Shown one piece after another: positions 43,915 to 52,340 of a DNA stretch of 64,000 nucleotides (position 1 is its first letter; each line of letters starts with the position of its first letter). Made by a program: the position numbers and the translations under genes. The notes below the pieces were generated by a model, which did no database searches, was not told the DNA's origin, and worked only from the letters and a program-made list of their open reading frames with translations. The stretch is from Nocardioides scoriae (GTDB lineage: Bacteria; Actinomycetota; Actinomycetes; Propionibacteriales; Nocardioidaceae), in NCBI RefSeq assembly GCF_900104965.1, contig NZ_LT629757.1, positions 3,534,001 to 3,598,000 on the forward strand, read 5' to 3'.

Positions 43915-45423
43915 GTGAGCGACAAGACCGGGGTGACCCGCACCAAGGACATCGAGACCGTCCTGCACCAGAACGACGAGGCCCACGCCGGTCAGGGCCT
44001 CGCCAAGCGGCTGAGCGCCTGGGACCTGATGGGGTTCGGGATCGGCATCGTCATCGGCACCGGGATCTTCACCCTCACCGGCACGGAGGCCAAGAACCAC
44101 GCGGGTCCCGCGATCGTCATCTCCTTCGCCATCGCCGGCGTCGTCAGCATGCTGGCGGCGCTGTGCTACGCCGAGCTGGCCGCAGCCGTGCCGACCGCGG
44201 GCAGCTCCTACACCTACGCCTACACGACCATCGGCGAGATCTTCGCCTGGATCATCGCCTGGGACCTGATCCTGGAGTTCGCGCTCGGCGCGGCCGTGGT
44301 GGCCCGCGGCTGGTCGGGCTACCTGCAGCAGCTGTTCGGGCTGCCCCAGGCGTTCTTCGGCGAGGAGAACTCCGTGGTCAACCTGGGGGCCGTGGCGATC
44401 GCGCTGGTCCTCGGCGTGGTCGCGGCCGTGGGCATCCGCGAGTCCAAGCTGGTCACCAACGCCCTGGTCGTGATCAAGGTCAGCGTCTGCGTCTTCGTCA
44501 TCGCCGCGGGGCTGTTCTTCGTCAAGGCGGCCAACCTGAAGCCCTTCGTGCCCCCCAGCCAGCCCGGCGAGGACGCCGGCGGCCTCAAGCAGCCGCTGTG
44601 GCAGCTGCTCACCGGCATCCAGCCCGCGTCGTACGGCGTCGCGGGGGTGTTCGTGGCCGCCGCGGTCGTGTTCTTCGCCTACAGCGGCTTCGAGGCCGTG
44701 GCCAACCTCGGCGAGGAGACCAAGGAGCCGGCCAAGGACATGCCCAAGGGACTGATCGGCACGCTCGTGGTCTGCACGGTGCTCTACCTCGGGGTCTGCT
44801 TCGTCATCACCGGCATGGTGAAGTACACCGGCCTGTCCGAGGGGGCGCCGATCTCGGACGCCTTCGACCAGGTCGGGCTGGGCTGGGCGTCGATCCTCAT
44901 CAACATCGCCGCCATCGCGGGCCTGAGCTCGGTGATCCTGGTCGACATCGTCGCCATGGGTCGCATCGGCTTCGCGCTGTGCCGCGACGGCCTGCTGCCC
45001 GCGTCGGTCGGCCGCATCCACGAGCGCTTCCAGACCCCGCTGCGGATCACGCTGGCGACCACGGCGGCCGTGTGCCTGCTGGGCGCGTTCGTCCCGCTGG
45101 CCACGCTGGCCGAGATGGTCTCGATCGGCACCCTGTTCGCCTTCCTGGTGGTCGCGATCGCGGTCGTGGTGCTGCGGCGCACCAAGCCCCGCATGGAGCG
45201 GCCCTTCCGCACGCCGTCGGTGCCGTGGCTGCCGGCCGCCTCCGCGCTGTCGTGCCTGGCCCTGATGGCCAGCCTCGCCGTCGAGACCTGGCTGCGGTTC
45301 CTGGTGTGGCTCGCGCTGGGCCTGGTCATCTACTTCGTCTACGGCCGCACCCACTCGCGGCTCGCACCCGGCGTCTCGGACCGCGAGGTCACCTCCCGGC
45401 TCGGCGGCGACGAGGTCGTCTGA
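43915..45423 (+). CDS. APC-superfamily amino-acid permease
   Basis: 502 residues with twelve or more predicted helices. The opening LSAWDLMGFGIGIVIGTGIF is the amino acid/polyamine/organocation signature, with AELAAAVPTAGSSYTYAYTT after helix 3 and FFAYSGFEAVANLGEETKEP in helix 6, typical of cationic amino-acid transporters. It imports an amino acid by proton symport or exchange; specificity is open. It starts at GTG 43915, only 4 nt after the SGNH stop. Confidence 0.9.
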   Translation: MSDKTGVTRTKDIETVLHQNDEAHAGQGLAKRLSAWDLMGFGIGIVIGTGIFTLTGTEAKNHAGPAIVISFAIAGVVSMLAALCYAELAAAVPTAGSSYTYAYTTIGEIFAWIIAWDLILEFALGAAVVARGWSGYLQQLFGLPQAFFGEENSVVNLGAVAIALVLGVVAAVGIRESKLVTNALVVIKVSVCVFVIAAGLFFVKAANLKPFVPPSQPGEDAGGLKQPLWQLLTGIQPASYGVAGVFVAAAVVFFAYSGFEAVANLGEETKEPAKDMPKGLIGTLVVCTVLYLGVCFVITGMVKYTGLSEGAPISDAFDQVGLGWASILINIAAIAGLSSVILVDIVAMGRIGFALCRDGLLPASVGRIHERFQTPLRITLATTAAVCLLGAFVPLATLAEMVSIGTLFAFLVVAIAVVVLRRTKPRMERPFRTPSVPWLPAASALSCLALMASLAVETWLRFLVWLALGLVIYFVYGRTHSRLAPGVSDREVTSRLGGDEVV

Positions 45424-45449
45424 GCCGTCCCCACGAGGTGGGCCCGACG

Positions 45450-45476
45450 TTTGCACTCGACCAGGGCGAGTGCTAA
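45450..45476. promoter_or_regulatory. CIRCE element 1 (HrcA operator) overlapping the groEL promoter
   Basis: TTTGCACTC-N9-GAGTGCTAA matches the CIRCE consensus TTAGCACTC-N9-GAGTGCTAA except for one base. It sits across the -35 (TTGCAC, 45451-45456), the 17-nt spacer and the start of the -10 (TAAAAA, 45474-45479), so bound HrcA would block RNA polymerase. Confidence 0.92.
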
Positions 45477-45487
45477 AAATGGGGGTG

Positions 45488-45514
45488 CTGGCACTCTCAT
45501 GCCGAGAGTGACAG
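45488..45514. promoter_or_regulatory. CIRCE element 2
   Basis: CTGGCACTC-N9-GAGTGACAG has one mismatch between the arms. It lies 38 bp after the first element, near the expected transcription start. Confidence 0.8.
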
Positions 45515-45636
45515 CGGCACCATCCCATGGCCGTCCCCGTCGAGGTCAGGCAGCGCCGGTGAGAAGGGTTCACCGGGCCCGGTCCCGACCGTCCGTCGCG
45601 GGCGACGCGGTCGGCCATCCATTCACTTGAGCGTGA

Positions 45637-47283
<1,647 letters not shown>

Positions 47284-47313
47284 GTCCAGCCCCCGTTCCA
47301 CCAGCTCCACTCG

Positions 47314-47349
47314 CAGGGCCCCGATCCGGTTTTCCGGGTCGGGGTCCTG
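47314..47349 (+). terminator. groEL terminator
   Basis: A 16-bp stem with two G-U pairs (CAGGGCCCCGATCCGG and its partner) and the loop TTTT lies 30 nt after the stop. Confidence 0.8.
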
Positions 47350-47369
47350 TGGCGTCGGGGGCGCTGATC

Positions 47370-47440
47370 ACCCGGACGTCCGGGTAATCATCTGCTGGAC
47401 GTCTGTTGCAACAGACGTCCAGCAGCTGGAAAGGACGTCC
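47370..47440. promoter_or_regulatory. Palindrome cluster with a 34-bp perfect palindrome
   Basis: ACCCGGACGTCCGGGT (47370-47385, with TGAT/ATCA flanks) is followed by a 34-bp perfect palindrome at 47392-47425 whose left half is CTGCTGGACGTCTGTTG. A further GGACGTCC occurs at 47433-47440. Four GACGTC cores thus lie in about 70 bp. The rest of the 316-nt gap to the next gene shows nothing recognisable. It is probably a regulatory binding site for the SRPBCC-DoxX pair. Confidence 0.6.
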
Positions 47441-47599
47441 AGTCGGGCGTCGTACGGCGACGTGGGACAGTGGCGGCGGGGTCGCCGGCTCGGTCCGTGC
47501 GAGCAGCGACCGACCTCCGCAGGCAGGGGTACGCCGACGCGGCGCCCGCCCGATCCGCCCGCCGCCGTCCCCCGCCGATCCATCCACCCGAGGAGCCTG

Positions 47600-48106
47600 A
47601 TGACCCGCGAGATGACCGTCAGCGACAGCGTCGTGATCGCCGCCGACGCGGCCACGATCTGGGCCCAGGTGGCCGACCCGACGCAGATGGCGCGGTGGAG
47701 CCCGGAGAACACCGGGGCCCGCACCCGCGCGGAGGTGCGGCCGCTGACCGAGGGCGAGGTCTTCGAGGGCACCAACCGGCGCGGACGGGCGCGCTGGTCG
47801 ACCGAGTGCGTGGTGCGGCACTCGGTGCCGGGGGAGCGGTTCTGCTTCGACGTGCGCCGGATCGGGTCGGTGTCGCGGCCGCTGCTGCCGGGGCGGATCG
47901 CGCGGTGGGACTACACCTTCGCTGCCGTCGAGGGCGGCACCCGGGTGACCGAGACGTGGAGCGACGGCCGTCGCGGCTGGCCCGACTGGCTGGCCGGCGC
48001 GTTCGACAAGACGGTGACCGGGGGCCGGCTGTTCTCCGACTTCCAGCGCCGCAACATCTCCCGGACGCTGGCGGCCCTCAAGTCCGACCTCGAGACGGTG
48101 GCGTGA
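47600..48106 (+). CDS. SRPBCC (START/Bet v1-like) domain protein
   Basis: 168 residues. The helix-grip pattern starts VSDSVVIAADAATIWAQVADPTQMARWSPE and includes TRVTETWSDGRRGWPDW before a long C-terminal helix, as in polyketide-cyclase-like and stress-linked SRPBCC proteins that bind hydrophobic ligands. No enzymatic residues can be assigned. ATG 47600 has GAGGAG upstream. It is coupled by GTGA overlap with a DoxX-like membrane protein. The large palindromes about 170 nt upstream suggest regulated expression. Confidence 0.82.
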   Translation: MTREMTVSDSVVIAADAATIWAQVADPTQMARWSPENTGARTRAEVRPLTEGEVFEGTNRRGRARWSTECVVRHSVPGERFCFDVRRIGSVSRPLLPGRIARWDYTFAAVEGGTRVTETWSDGRRGWPDWLAGAFDKTVTGGRLFSDFQRRNISRTLAALKSDLETVA

Positions 48107-48516
48107 GCGTCCTGCGCGAGCGCCTCGCGCAGGCTCCCGGCCCGCTGGGCATCGGGGCCGGGCTGGTCGCGACCCTGTTCGCGGCGTCGGGCGTGGTCCA
48201 CCTGGTGCGGCCCTCGGTGTTCGAGCCGATGGTGCCGGACCTGCTGCCCGGCGCGACCGAGCTGGTGCTCGCCTCCGGGGTGGCCGAGCTGCTCTGCGCC
48301 GCGGGGCTGGTCTGGCCACGCACCCGGCTGCTCGCCGGACCGGCCTCGGCGGCCCTGCTGGTGGCGATCTTCCCGGCCAACGTCGCGATGACGGTGGATG
48401 CGTGGCAGGGCTACCGGGCGGGCGAGGACAGCGCCGGGTGGCTGGCCGGGACCGTCGCGCGCCTGCCGCTGCAGCTGCCGCTCATCTGGTGGGCCTGGCG
48501 CGCGGGTCGGCGCTGA
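48103..48516 (+). CDS. Small DoxX-like membrane protein
   Basis: 137 residues, four predicted membrane helices (LGIGAGLVATLFAASGVVHLV, ELVLASGVAELLCAAGLVW, GPASAALLVAIFPANVAM, LPLQLPLIWWAW). The pattern resembles DoxX/MauE-like proteins of unknown, often redox-associated function. GTG 48103 overlaps the SRPBCC stop by 4 bp. Confidence 0.8.
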   Translation: MSVLRERLAQAPGPLGIGAGLVATLFAASGVVHLVRPSVFEPMVPDLLPGATELVLASGVAELLCAAGLVWPRTRLLAGPASAALLVAIFPANVAMTVDAWQGYRAGEDSAGWLAGTVARLPLQLPLIWWAWRAGRR

Positions 48517-48526
48517 CCCCCTGGGG

Positions 48527-49846
48527 TCACCCGTGGGTGGTGCTGCGCCGGCCCAGCGCCAGCGCGGCCAGTCCCGCACCGAGCACGAGCGCACCGGCGA
48601 CGGCGTCGACCAGCAGGGCGGCACCCGGGCCGGGCCCGTCGACGAGGCGGCCGGCCACGGCCGAGCCGGCGGCGACGCCGACCACGTTGGCGGTCGCCAG
48701 CGCCGTCATCATCGTGGTGCCGCGACCGGGCGGGGCGACCCGGTCGGCCAGGGCGTACGACGTGACCAGCGCCGGCGCGAGGGCCACGCCCAGCAGCAGG
48801 TTGGCCAGGGCGAGCGGCACGGGCGCCGACACCGAGGCGGCGAGCAGGCCGGCCAGCACGAGCAGGAGCCCGGCCACGGCGATCCGCAGCTCCAGCACGA
48901 AGCCGCGCGGCAGCCGGGTGGTGAGCAGCCCGGTGACGGCCGAGCCGATGCCCATCAGCGCGTAGACCGGCCCGGTCAGCTCGTCGGTGCCGGCCAGCGC
49001 CATCCGCGCCGCGACCCCGGTCGAGGTGGCGCCGAAGACCAGGCCGACCGACCCCGTCGCCACGAGCAGCGCCACGACGTACGCCGTCGGCAGCGGCGCG
49101 CGGTGCTCCGCCACCGAGCCGTCCGTGCGGACCCGGCCGGGCAGGGCGCTCGGGTGCAGACCGAAGCCGGTCTGGGTGACAGCGGCGAGCACCAGCGCGA
49201 CGACCAGGCCCAGCGTGGGCGACCCCAGCGCGGCCAGCGTGCTGACCAGGACCGGGCCGACGACGAACATGGTCTCGTCGACCGCGCCCTCGAAGGCCAT
49301 CGCCGAGGAGACGAAGCCGCGGTGGTCGTGGCCCGCGCCGGGGCCAGGGCCCGCGCCGGGCCGGCCCCCCGGTGCCCGCCGCGCGAGCACCGACCAGCGG
49401 CTGCGGGCCATCGCGCCGGCCTGCGGGTTGGCCAGGCCGACCACGGCGACCAGCGCGACCGTCACGGTCAGCGGCTCGGTGCCGTGGAGCGCCAGGACCG
49501 TGCCGAGCGCCAGCACCTGGAGCGCGGTGGCGGCCAGCGCGACGGGACGCTGGCCGAAACGGTCGGAGGCGATCCCGACCAGCGGCCCGCCGACGCCGCC
49601 GCCGATGCTCAGCGCCGCGACGGCCAGGCCGCCGAGGCCGTAGGAGCCGGTGAGCGAGGCGACGTACAGCAGGATGCCGAGCGGGAACATCGCCGTCGGC
49701 AACCGGACCGTGGCGTCCAGCGCGAGGAAGGGGCGGTCGACCGAGGCCAGGACCGTCCGCAGCGAGGTGCGCGGCGGGTGGCCGGCGGGCGCGGGGACGG
49801 CAGCGTCGTGGCTGCTGTCCGGGGTGGTGGGGGTCAGCTGGGTCAT
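48527..49846 (-). CDS. MFS transporter
   Basis: 439 residues and twelve predicted helices. The loop between helices 2 and 3 reads GIASDRFGQRP, an MFS motif-A variant. A Gly/Pro-rich loop (about residues 170-190) separates the halves, and GIGSAVTGLLTTRLPRG belongs to the second half. It is probably a drug or metabolite exporter, with no substrate evident. ATG 49846 is chosen because the preceding 15 codons lack family similarity. It is the same orientation as the nitrate operon, 136 nt downstream of it, so partial cotranscription is possible. Confidence 0.85.
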   Translation of the reverse strand: MTQLTPTTPDSSHDAAVPAPAGHPPRTSLRTVLASVDRPFLALDATVRLPTAMFPLGILLYVASLTGSYGLGGLAVAALSIGGGVGGPLVGIASDRFGQRPVALAATALQVLALGTVLALHGTEPLTVTVALVAVVGLANPQAGAMARSRWSVLARRAPGGRPGAGPGPGAGHDHRGFVSSAMAFEGAVDETMFVVGPVLVSTLAALGSPTLGLVVALVLAAVTQTGFGLHPSALPGRVRTDGSVAEHRAPLPTAYVVALLVATGSVGLVFGATSTGVAARMALAGTDELTGPVYALMGIGSAVTGLLTTRLPRGFVLELRIAVAGLLLVLAGLLAASVSAPVPLALANLLLGVALAPALVTSYALADRVAPPGRGTTMMTALATANVVGVAAGSAVAGRLVDGPGPGAALLVDAVAGALVLGAGLAALALGRRSTTHG

Positions 49847-49982
49847 GCGGTGCTCCGGGTGCGACGGGTGCGGCGCACGCCACCCCACCACTGACGCGCA
49901 GAACCCCTGAGCACGACCAGGCTAGCCGAGCGTGCCCGCCCCGGGCCACCTCGCGGCGTGCTGCCCGCCACCCGCCACCGGC

Positions 49983-50669
49983 TCAGACCCCCAGCAACCC
50001 CGCACCGATGAGCGCGTCGGCCCGCCGCACGACGAGGTCGACGACGCGGGGGTGGGGGCCGATGACGTCGGCGACGGCCCGGGCGCCGGCGTCGCGGGCG
50101 AGGGTGGCGGCCTTGCGGGCGAAGTACCCGCCCGCGAGGAGGTACGTCGAGACGCAGTCGCCCGGCCGGACGACGTCCTCGACCCGCTGGCCGAGGCCGG
50201 ACAGGGTGGCCACCCGGACGGGGCCGCCCCAGGCGCGGGCGAGCAGCTCGGCGGCGCGGTCGAGGTCGCGGGTGGCCAGCACGTCGCTGGAGCCGGCGGC
50301 CACCATCACCAGCGGCTGTCCGGGCCGGGCGCCGGCGGCGACCAGCTGCTCGACCTGGGCGTCGGCGAGCAGCGCGTGGGGGCCGAGGGAGCGGCCGAGG
50401 AAGGCCGGCCCGCCGGCGCCCGCCACGGCCGCGGGCAGGTCCTGGCGCAGGTGGAACCCGGTCGAGAGCAGCAGCGGCACCACGACCGTGGGCGCCGCGG
50501 ACGACTTCAGCACGTCGGCCAGCAGCGGCTCGCACAGCTCGACGTAGGAGGTGACCGCCTCCAGGCCGAGCCGGTCGGCGGTGAGCCGGGTGAGCTCGGC
50601 GGCGACCAGGTTGCCCGAGGCGGTGCGGGTGCCGTGGGCGACGGTCACCAGGCGCGGCGCGACGCTCAC
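49983..50669 (-). CDS. Sirohydrochlorin chelatase (CbiX/SirB type)
   Basis: 228 residues. A tandem CbiX fold with VTVAHGTRTASGN (metal-binding His), VVVPLLLSTGFHLRQDLP (second His) and MVAAGSSDVLATRDLDRAA in the second half. It inserts Fe2+ into sirohydrochlorin to finish siroheme, the cofactor of the nitrite reductase encoded in the same operon; cobalt insertion is an alternative in other systems. GTG 50669. The 70-nt gap to nnaR consists largely of a 12-bp tandem repeat. Confidence 0.87.
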   Translation of the reverse strand: MSVAPRLVTVAHGTRTASGNLVAAELTRLTADRLGLEAVTSYVELCEPLLADVLKSSAAPTVVVPLLLSTGFHLRQDLPAAVAGAGGPAFLGRSLGPHALLADAQVEQLVAAGARPGQPLVMVAAGSSDVLATRDLDRAAELLARAWGGPVRVATLSGLGQRVEDVVRPGDCVSTYLLAGGYFARKAATLARDAGARAVADVIGPHPRVVDLVVRRADALIGAGLLGV

Positions 50670-50691
50670 CGGGCCGCCCCGGCGCGGCCGC

Positions 50692-50751
50692 TCACGGGGC
50701 CGGTCACGGGGCCGGTCACGGGGCCGGTCACGGGGCCGGTCACGGGGCCAC
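50692..50751. repeat. 12-bp tandem repeat at the nnaR 3' end
   Basis: Four exact copies of TCACGGGGCCGG (50692-50739) and a fifth partial one. The last copies hold the nnaR stop codon and the rest form the spacer to the chelatase gene. Confidence 0.9.
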
Positions 50752-51915
50752 GGCCAGGCGGTAGCCGCGCTTGACCACCGTCTGCACCGACCGGGTGCCC
50801 AGGGCGGCGCGCAGCCGGGCCACGGCCATCTCGACGGCGTGCTCGGAGCCGGCGGTGCCGCTGGGCAGCATCGCCAGCAGGGCCTGCCGCGAGATCACGT
50901 TGCCGGGGTTGCTGACCAGGGCCTGCAGCACGGCGGCCGGAGCGGCCGAGAGCTTGACCTCGACCCCGTCGACGAGCACCTCGTCGCCGTGCAGCAGCAG
51001 CTGGTGGCCGCCGACGAGCTCCAGGGTCAGGCCCTCGCGCCGCGAGGGCAGCTCGGTCTCGAGCTGCTTGACCATCGCAGCCAGCCGCGAGCGCTCGGGG
51101 AAGATCGTCGGCACGCCCCACATCTCGAACGCCGCCGAGGTGACCGGGCCGACGCACGACGCGACGACGTCGGCCTGGAACGCCGAGACCACCTCGTCGC
51201 GGCGCCCGGTCGAGCCCGCGGCGTCCATCAGGGCGGCCACCGCGGGGGCGGAGGTGAAGGTGACGGCGTCGAGGTCGCGCTCGGCGATCAGGTCGATCAT
51301 GCGGAAGATCGGCTCGGGGTCCTCGGCCGCGACCACGCGGTAGACGCTGACCGTGCTCACCTCGGCGCCCCGGCGGCGCAGCGCGTGGCCGACCATCGAC
51401 AGCGACTGGCCGTGCTCCTGCACGACGATCCGGCGGCCGGTCAGGTCGCGCCCGCGCAGGTGGTCGAGCACGTCCTCGAACTCCTCGGACTCCGGCGCCC
51501 ACAGCTCGCGCAGGCCGTAGCGGCGCAGCGCGCCGACGCTCTTGGGCCCGCGCGCGAGGATCTCCGCGTCGCCGAGGTGGTCGAGCAGGCGGCGGAGCAG
51601 GCCCCAGCCCTTGGCGGCCTCGAACCACGCGCGCATCCCGATGCCGGTGGTGGCCAGGAACAGGTCGACCGGGCGGGCCAGCACGTCCTCGGTGGCCGCG
51701 TGCAGCTGCGCGTCGTCGACGCGGTGCGGGTCGAGCGAGAGCGCCGGCGCGACCACGACCTGGGCACCGCGCCTGGTCAGCAGGGCGGCCTGCTCGTCGA
51801 CCTTGCGGGCGGCGGTGACCCCGACGCGGTAGCCCGTGAGGGGTCCCACGACCGGCGCGTCGACCGGTCCCTCGGCCGGCTCGTCGGTCGTGCTCGTCCC
51901 ACCGGTCTGGCTCAC
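50740..51915 (-). CDS. nnaR: NnaR-type regulator: HemD-like domain fused to winged helix
   Basis: 391 residues. The N-terminal two thirds (about 25-275) resemble uroporphyrinogen-III synthase (GYRVGVTAARKVDEQAALLTRR as landmark, VVQEHGQSLSMVGHAL, VTFTSAPAVAALM, ASCVGPVTSAAF). The last 100 residues are an OmpR/PhoB winged helix (LSAAPAAVLQALVSNPGNVI, EHAVEMAVARLRAALGTRSV, VVKRGYRLAV). This architecture and its position beside nirBD, narK and cbiX match NnaR, the nitrite-sensing co-activator that acts with GlnR in mycobacteria and streptomycetes. It is more likely a regulator than a porphyrin enzyme. GTG overlaps nirD by 4 bp. Confidence 0.88.
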   Translation of the reverse strand: MSQTGGTSTTDEPAEGPVDAPVVGPLTGYRVGVTAARKVDEQAALLTRRGAQVVVAPALSLDPHRVDDAQLHAATEDVLARPVDLFLATTGIGMRAWFEAAKGWGLLRRLLDHLGDAEILARGPKSVGALRRYGLRELWAPESEEFEDVLDHLRGRDLTGRRIVVQEHGQSLSMVGHALRRRGAEVSTVSVYRVVAAEDPEPIFRMIDLIAERDLDAVTFTSAPAVAALMDAAGSTGRRDEVVSAFQADVVASCVGPVTSAAFEMWGVPTIFPERSRLAAMVKQLETELPSRREGLTLELVGGHQLLLHGDEVLVDGVEVKLSAAPAAVLQALVSNPGNVISRQALLAMLPSGTAGSEHAVEMAVARLRAALGTRSVQTVVKRGYRLAVAP

Positions 51916-52340
51916 TCGCGCTCCTCCTCCGGGCTCTCGCCGGTCTCCCGCTGCGGTCCGACGAGGACGACTCCGGCCTCGACGCGGACGTCGTACGTCG
52001 GCACCCGGACCGCATCGTCGTCGAGGCTGTGGCCGGTGCGGAGGTCGAAGGCCTGCTTGTGCATCGGCGAGGCCACGAACGGCACCGCCTCCCCACGGAA
52101 GGTCCTCGACCCGACGATGCCGCGGGAGAGCACCGACGCCCGTGAGAAGGGATCGTAGTTGGACAGGGCGAACAGCTCGCCCGCGTGGGTGCGGAACACC
52201 GCGACGGCCCGGCCCTCGACGAGGGCGGCGACCCCGCCCTCGACCTCGATGTCCTCGACCCGGCAGACGCGGGTCCAGGAGGTCCCGGCGGGCGTGGCGG
52301 GCCCGGCGGGCTCGGCCACGGGGGAGGGGCGCGTCGTCAT
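51912..52340 (-). CDS. nirD: Nitrite reductase small subunit
   Basis: 142-residue Rieske-like domain of NADH-dependent assimilatory nitrite reductase. The barrel is recognisable from WTRVCRVEDIEVEGGVAALV, VAVFRTHAGELFALSNYDPF and VASPMHKQAFDLRTGHSLDD. The usual C-x-H and C-x2-H cluster ligands are absent (NYDPF and SPMHKQ), as in most NirD proteins, so no 2Fe-2S centre is expected. The ATG overlaps nirB by 4 bp (ATGA). Confidence 0.94.
   Translation of the reverse strand: MTTRPSPVAEPAGPATPAGTSWTRVCRVEDIEVEGGVAALVEGRAVAVFRTHAGELFALSNYDPFSRASVLSRGIVGSRTFRGEAVPFVASPMHKQAFDLRTGHSLDDDAVRVPTYDVRVEAGVVLVGPQRETGESPEEERE

Noticed and set aside
50692..50751. Possible CRISPR array
   Set aside because: Unit is only 12 bp, without unique spacers, and no cas genes are present.
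50740..51915. Plain uroporphyrinogen-III synthase (hemD)
   Set aside because: The C-terminal winged helix and nitrate operon context fit the NnaR regulator; a biosynthetic HemD would normally sit with hemA, hemB and hemC.
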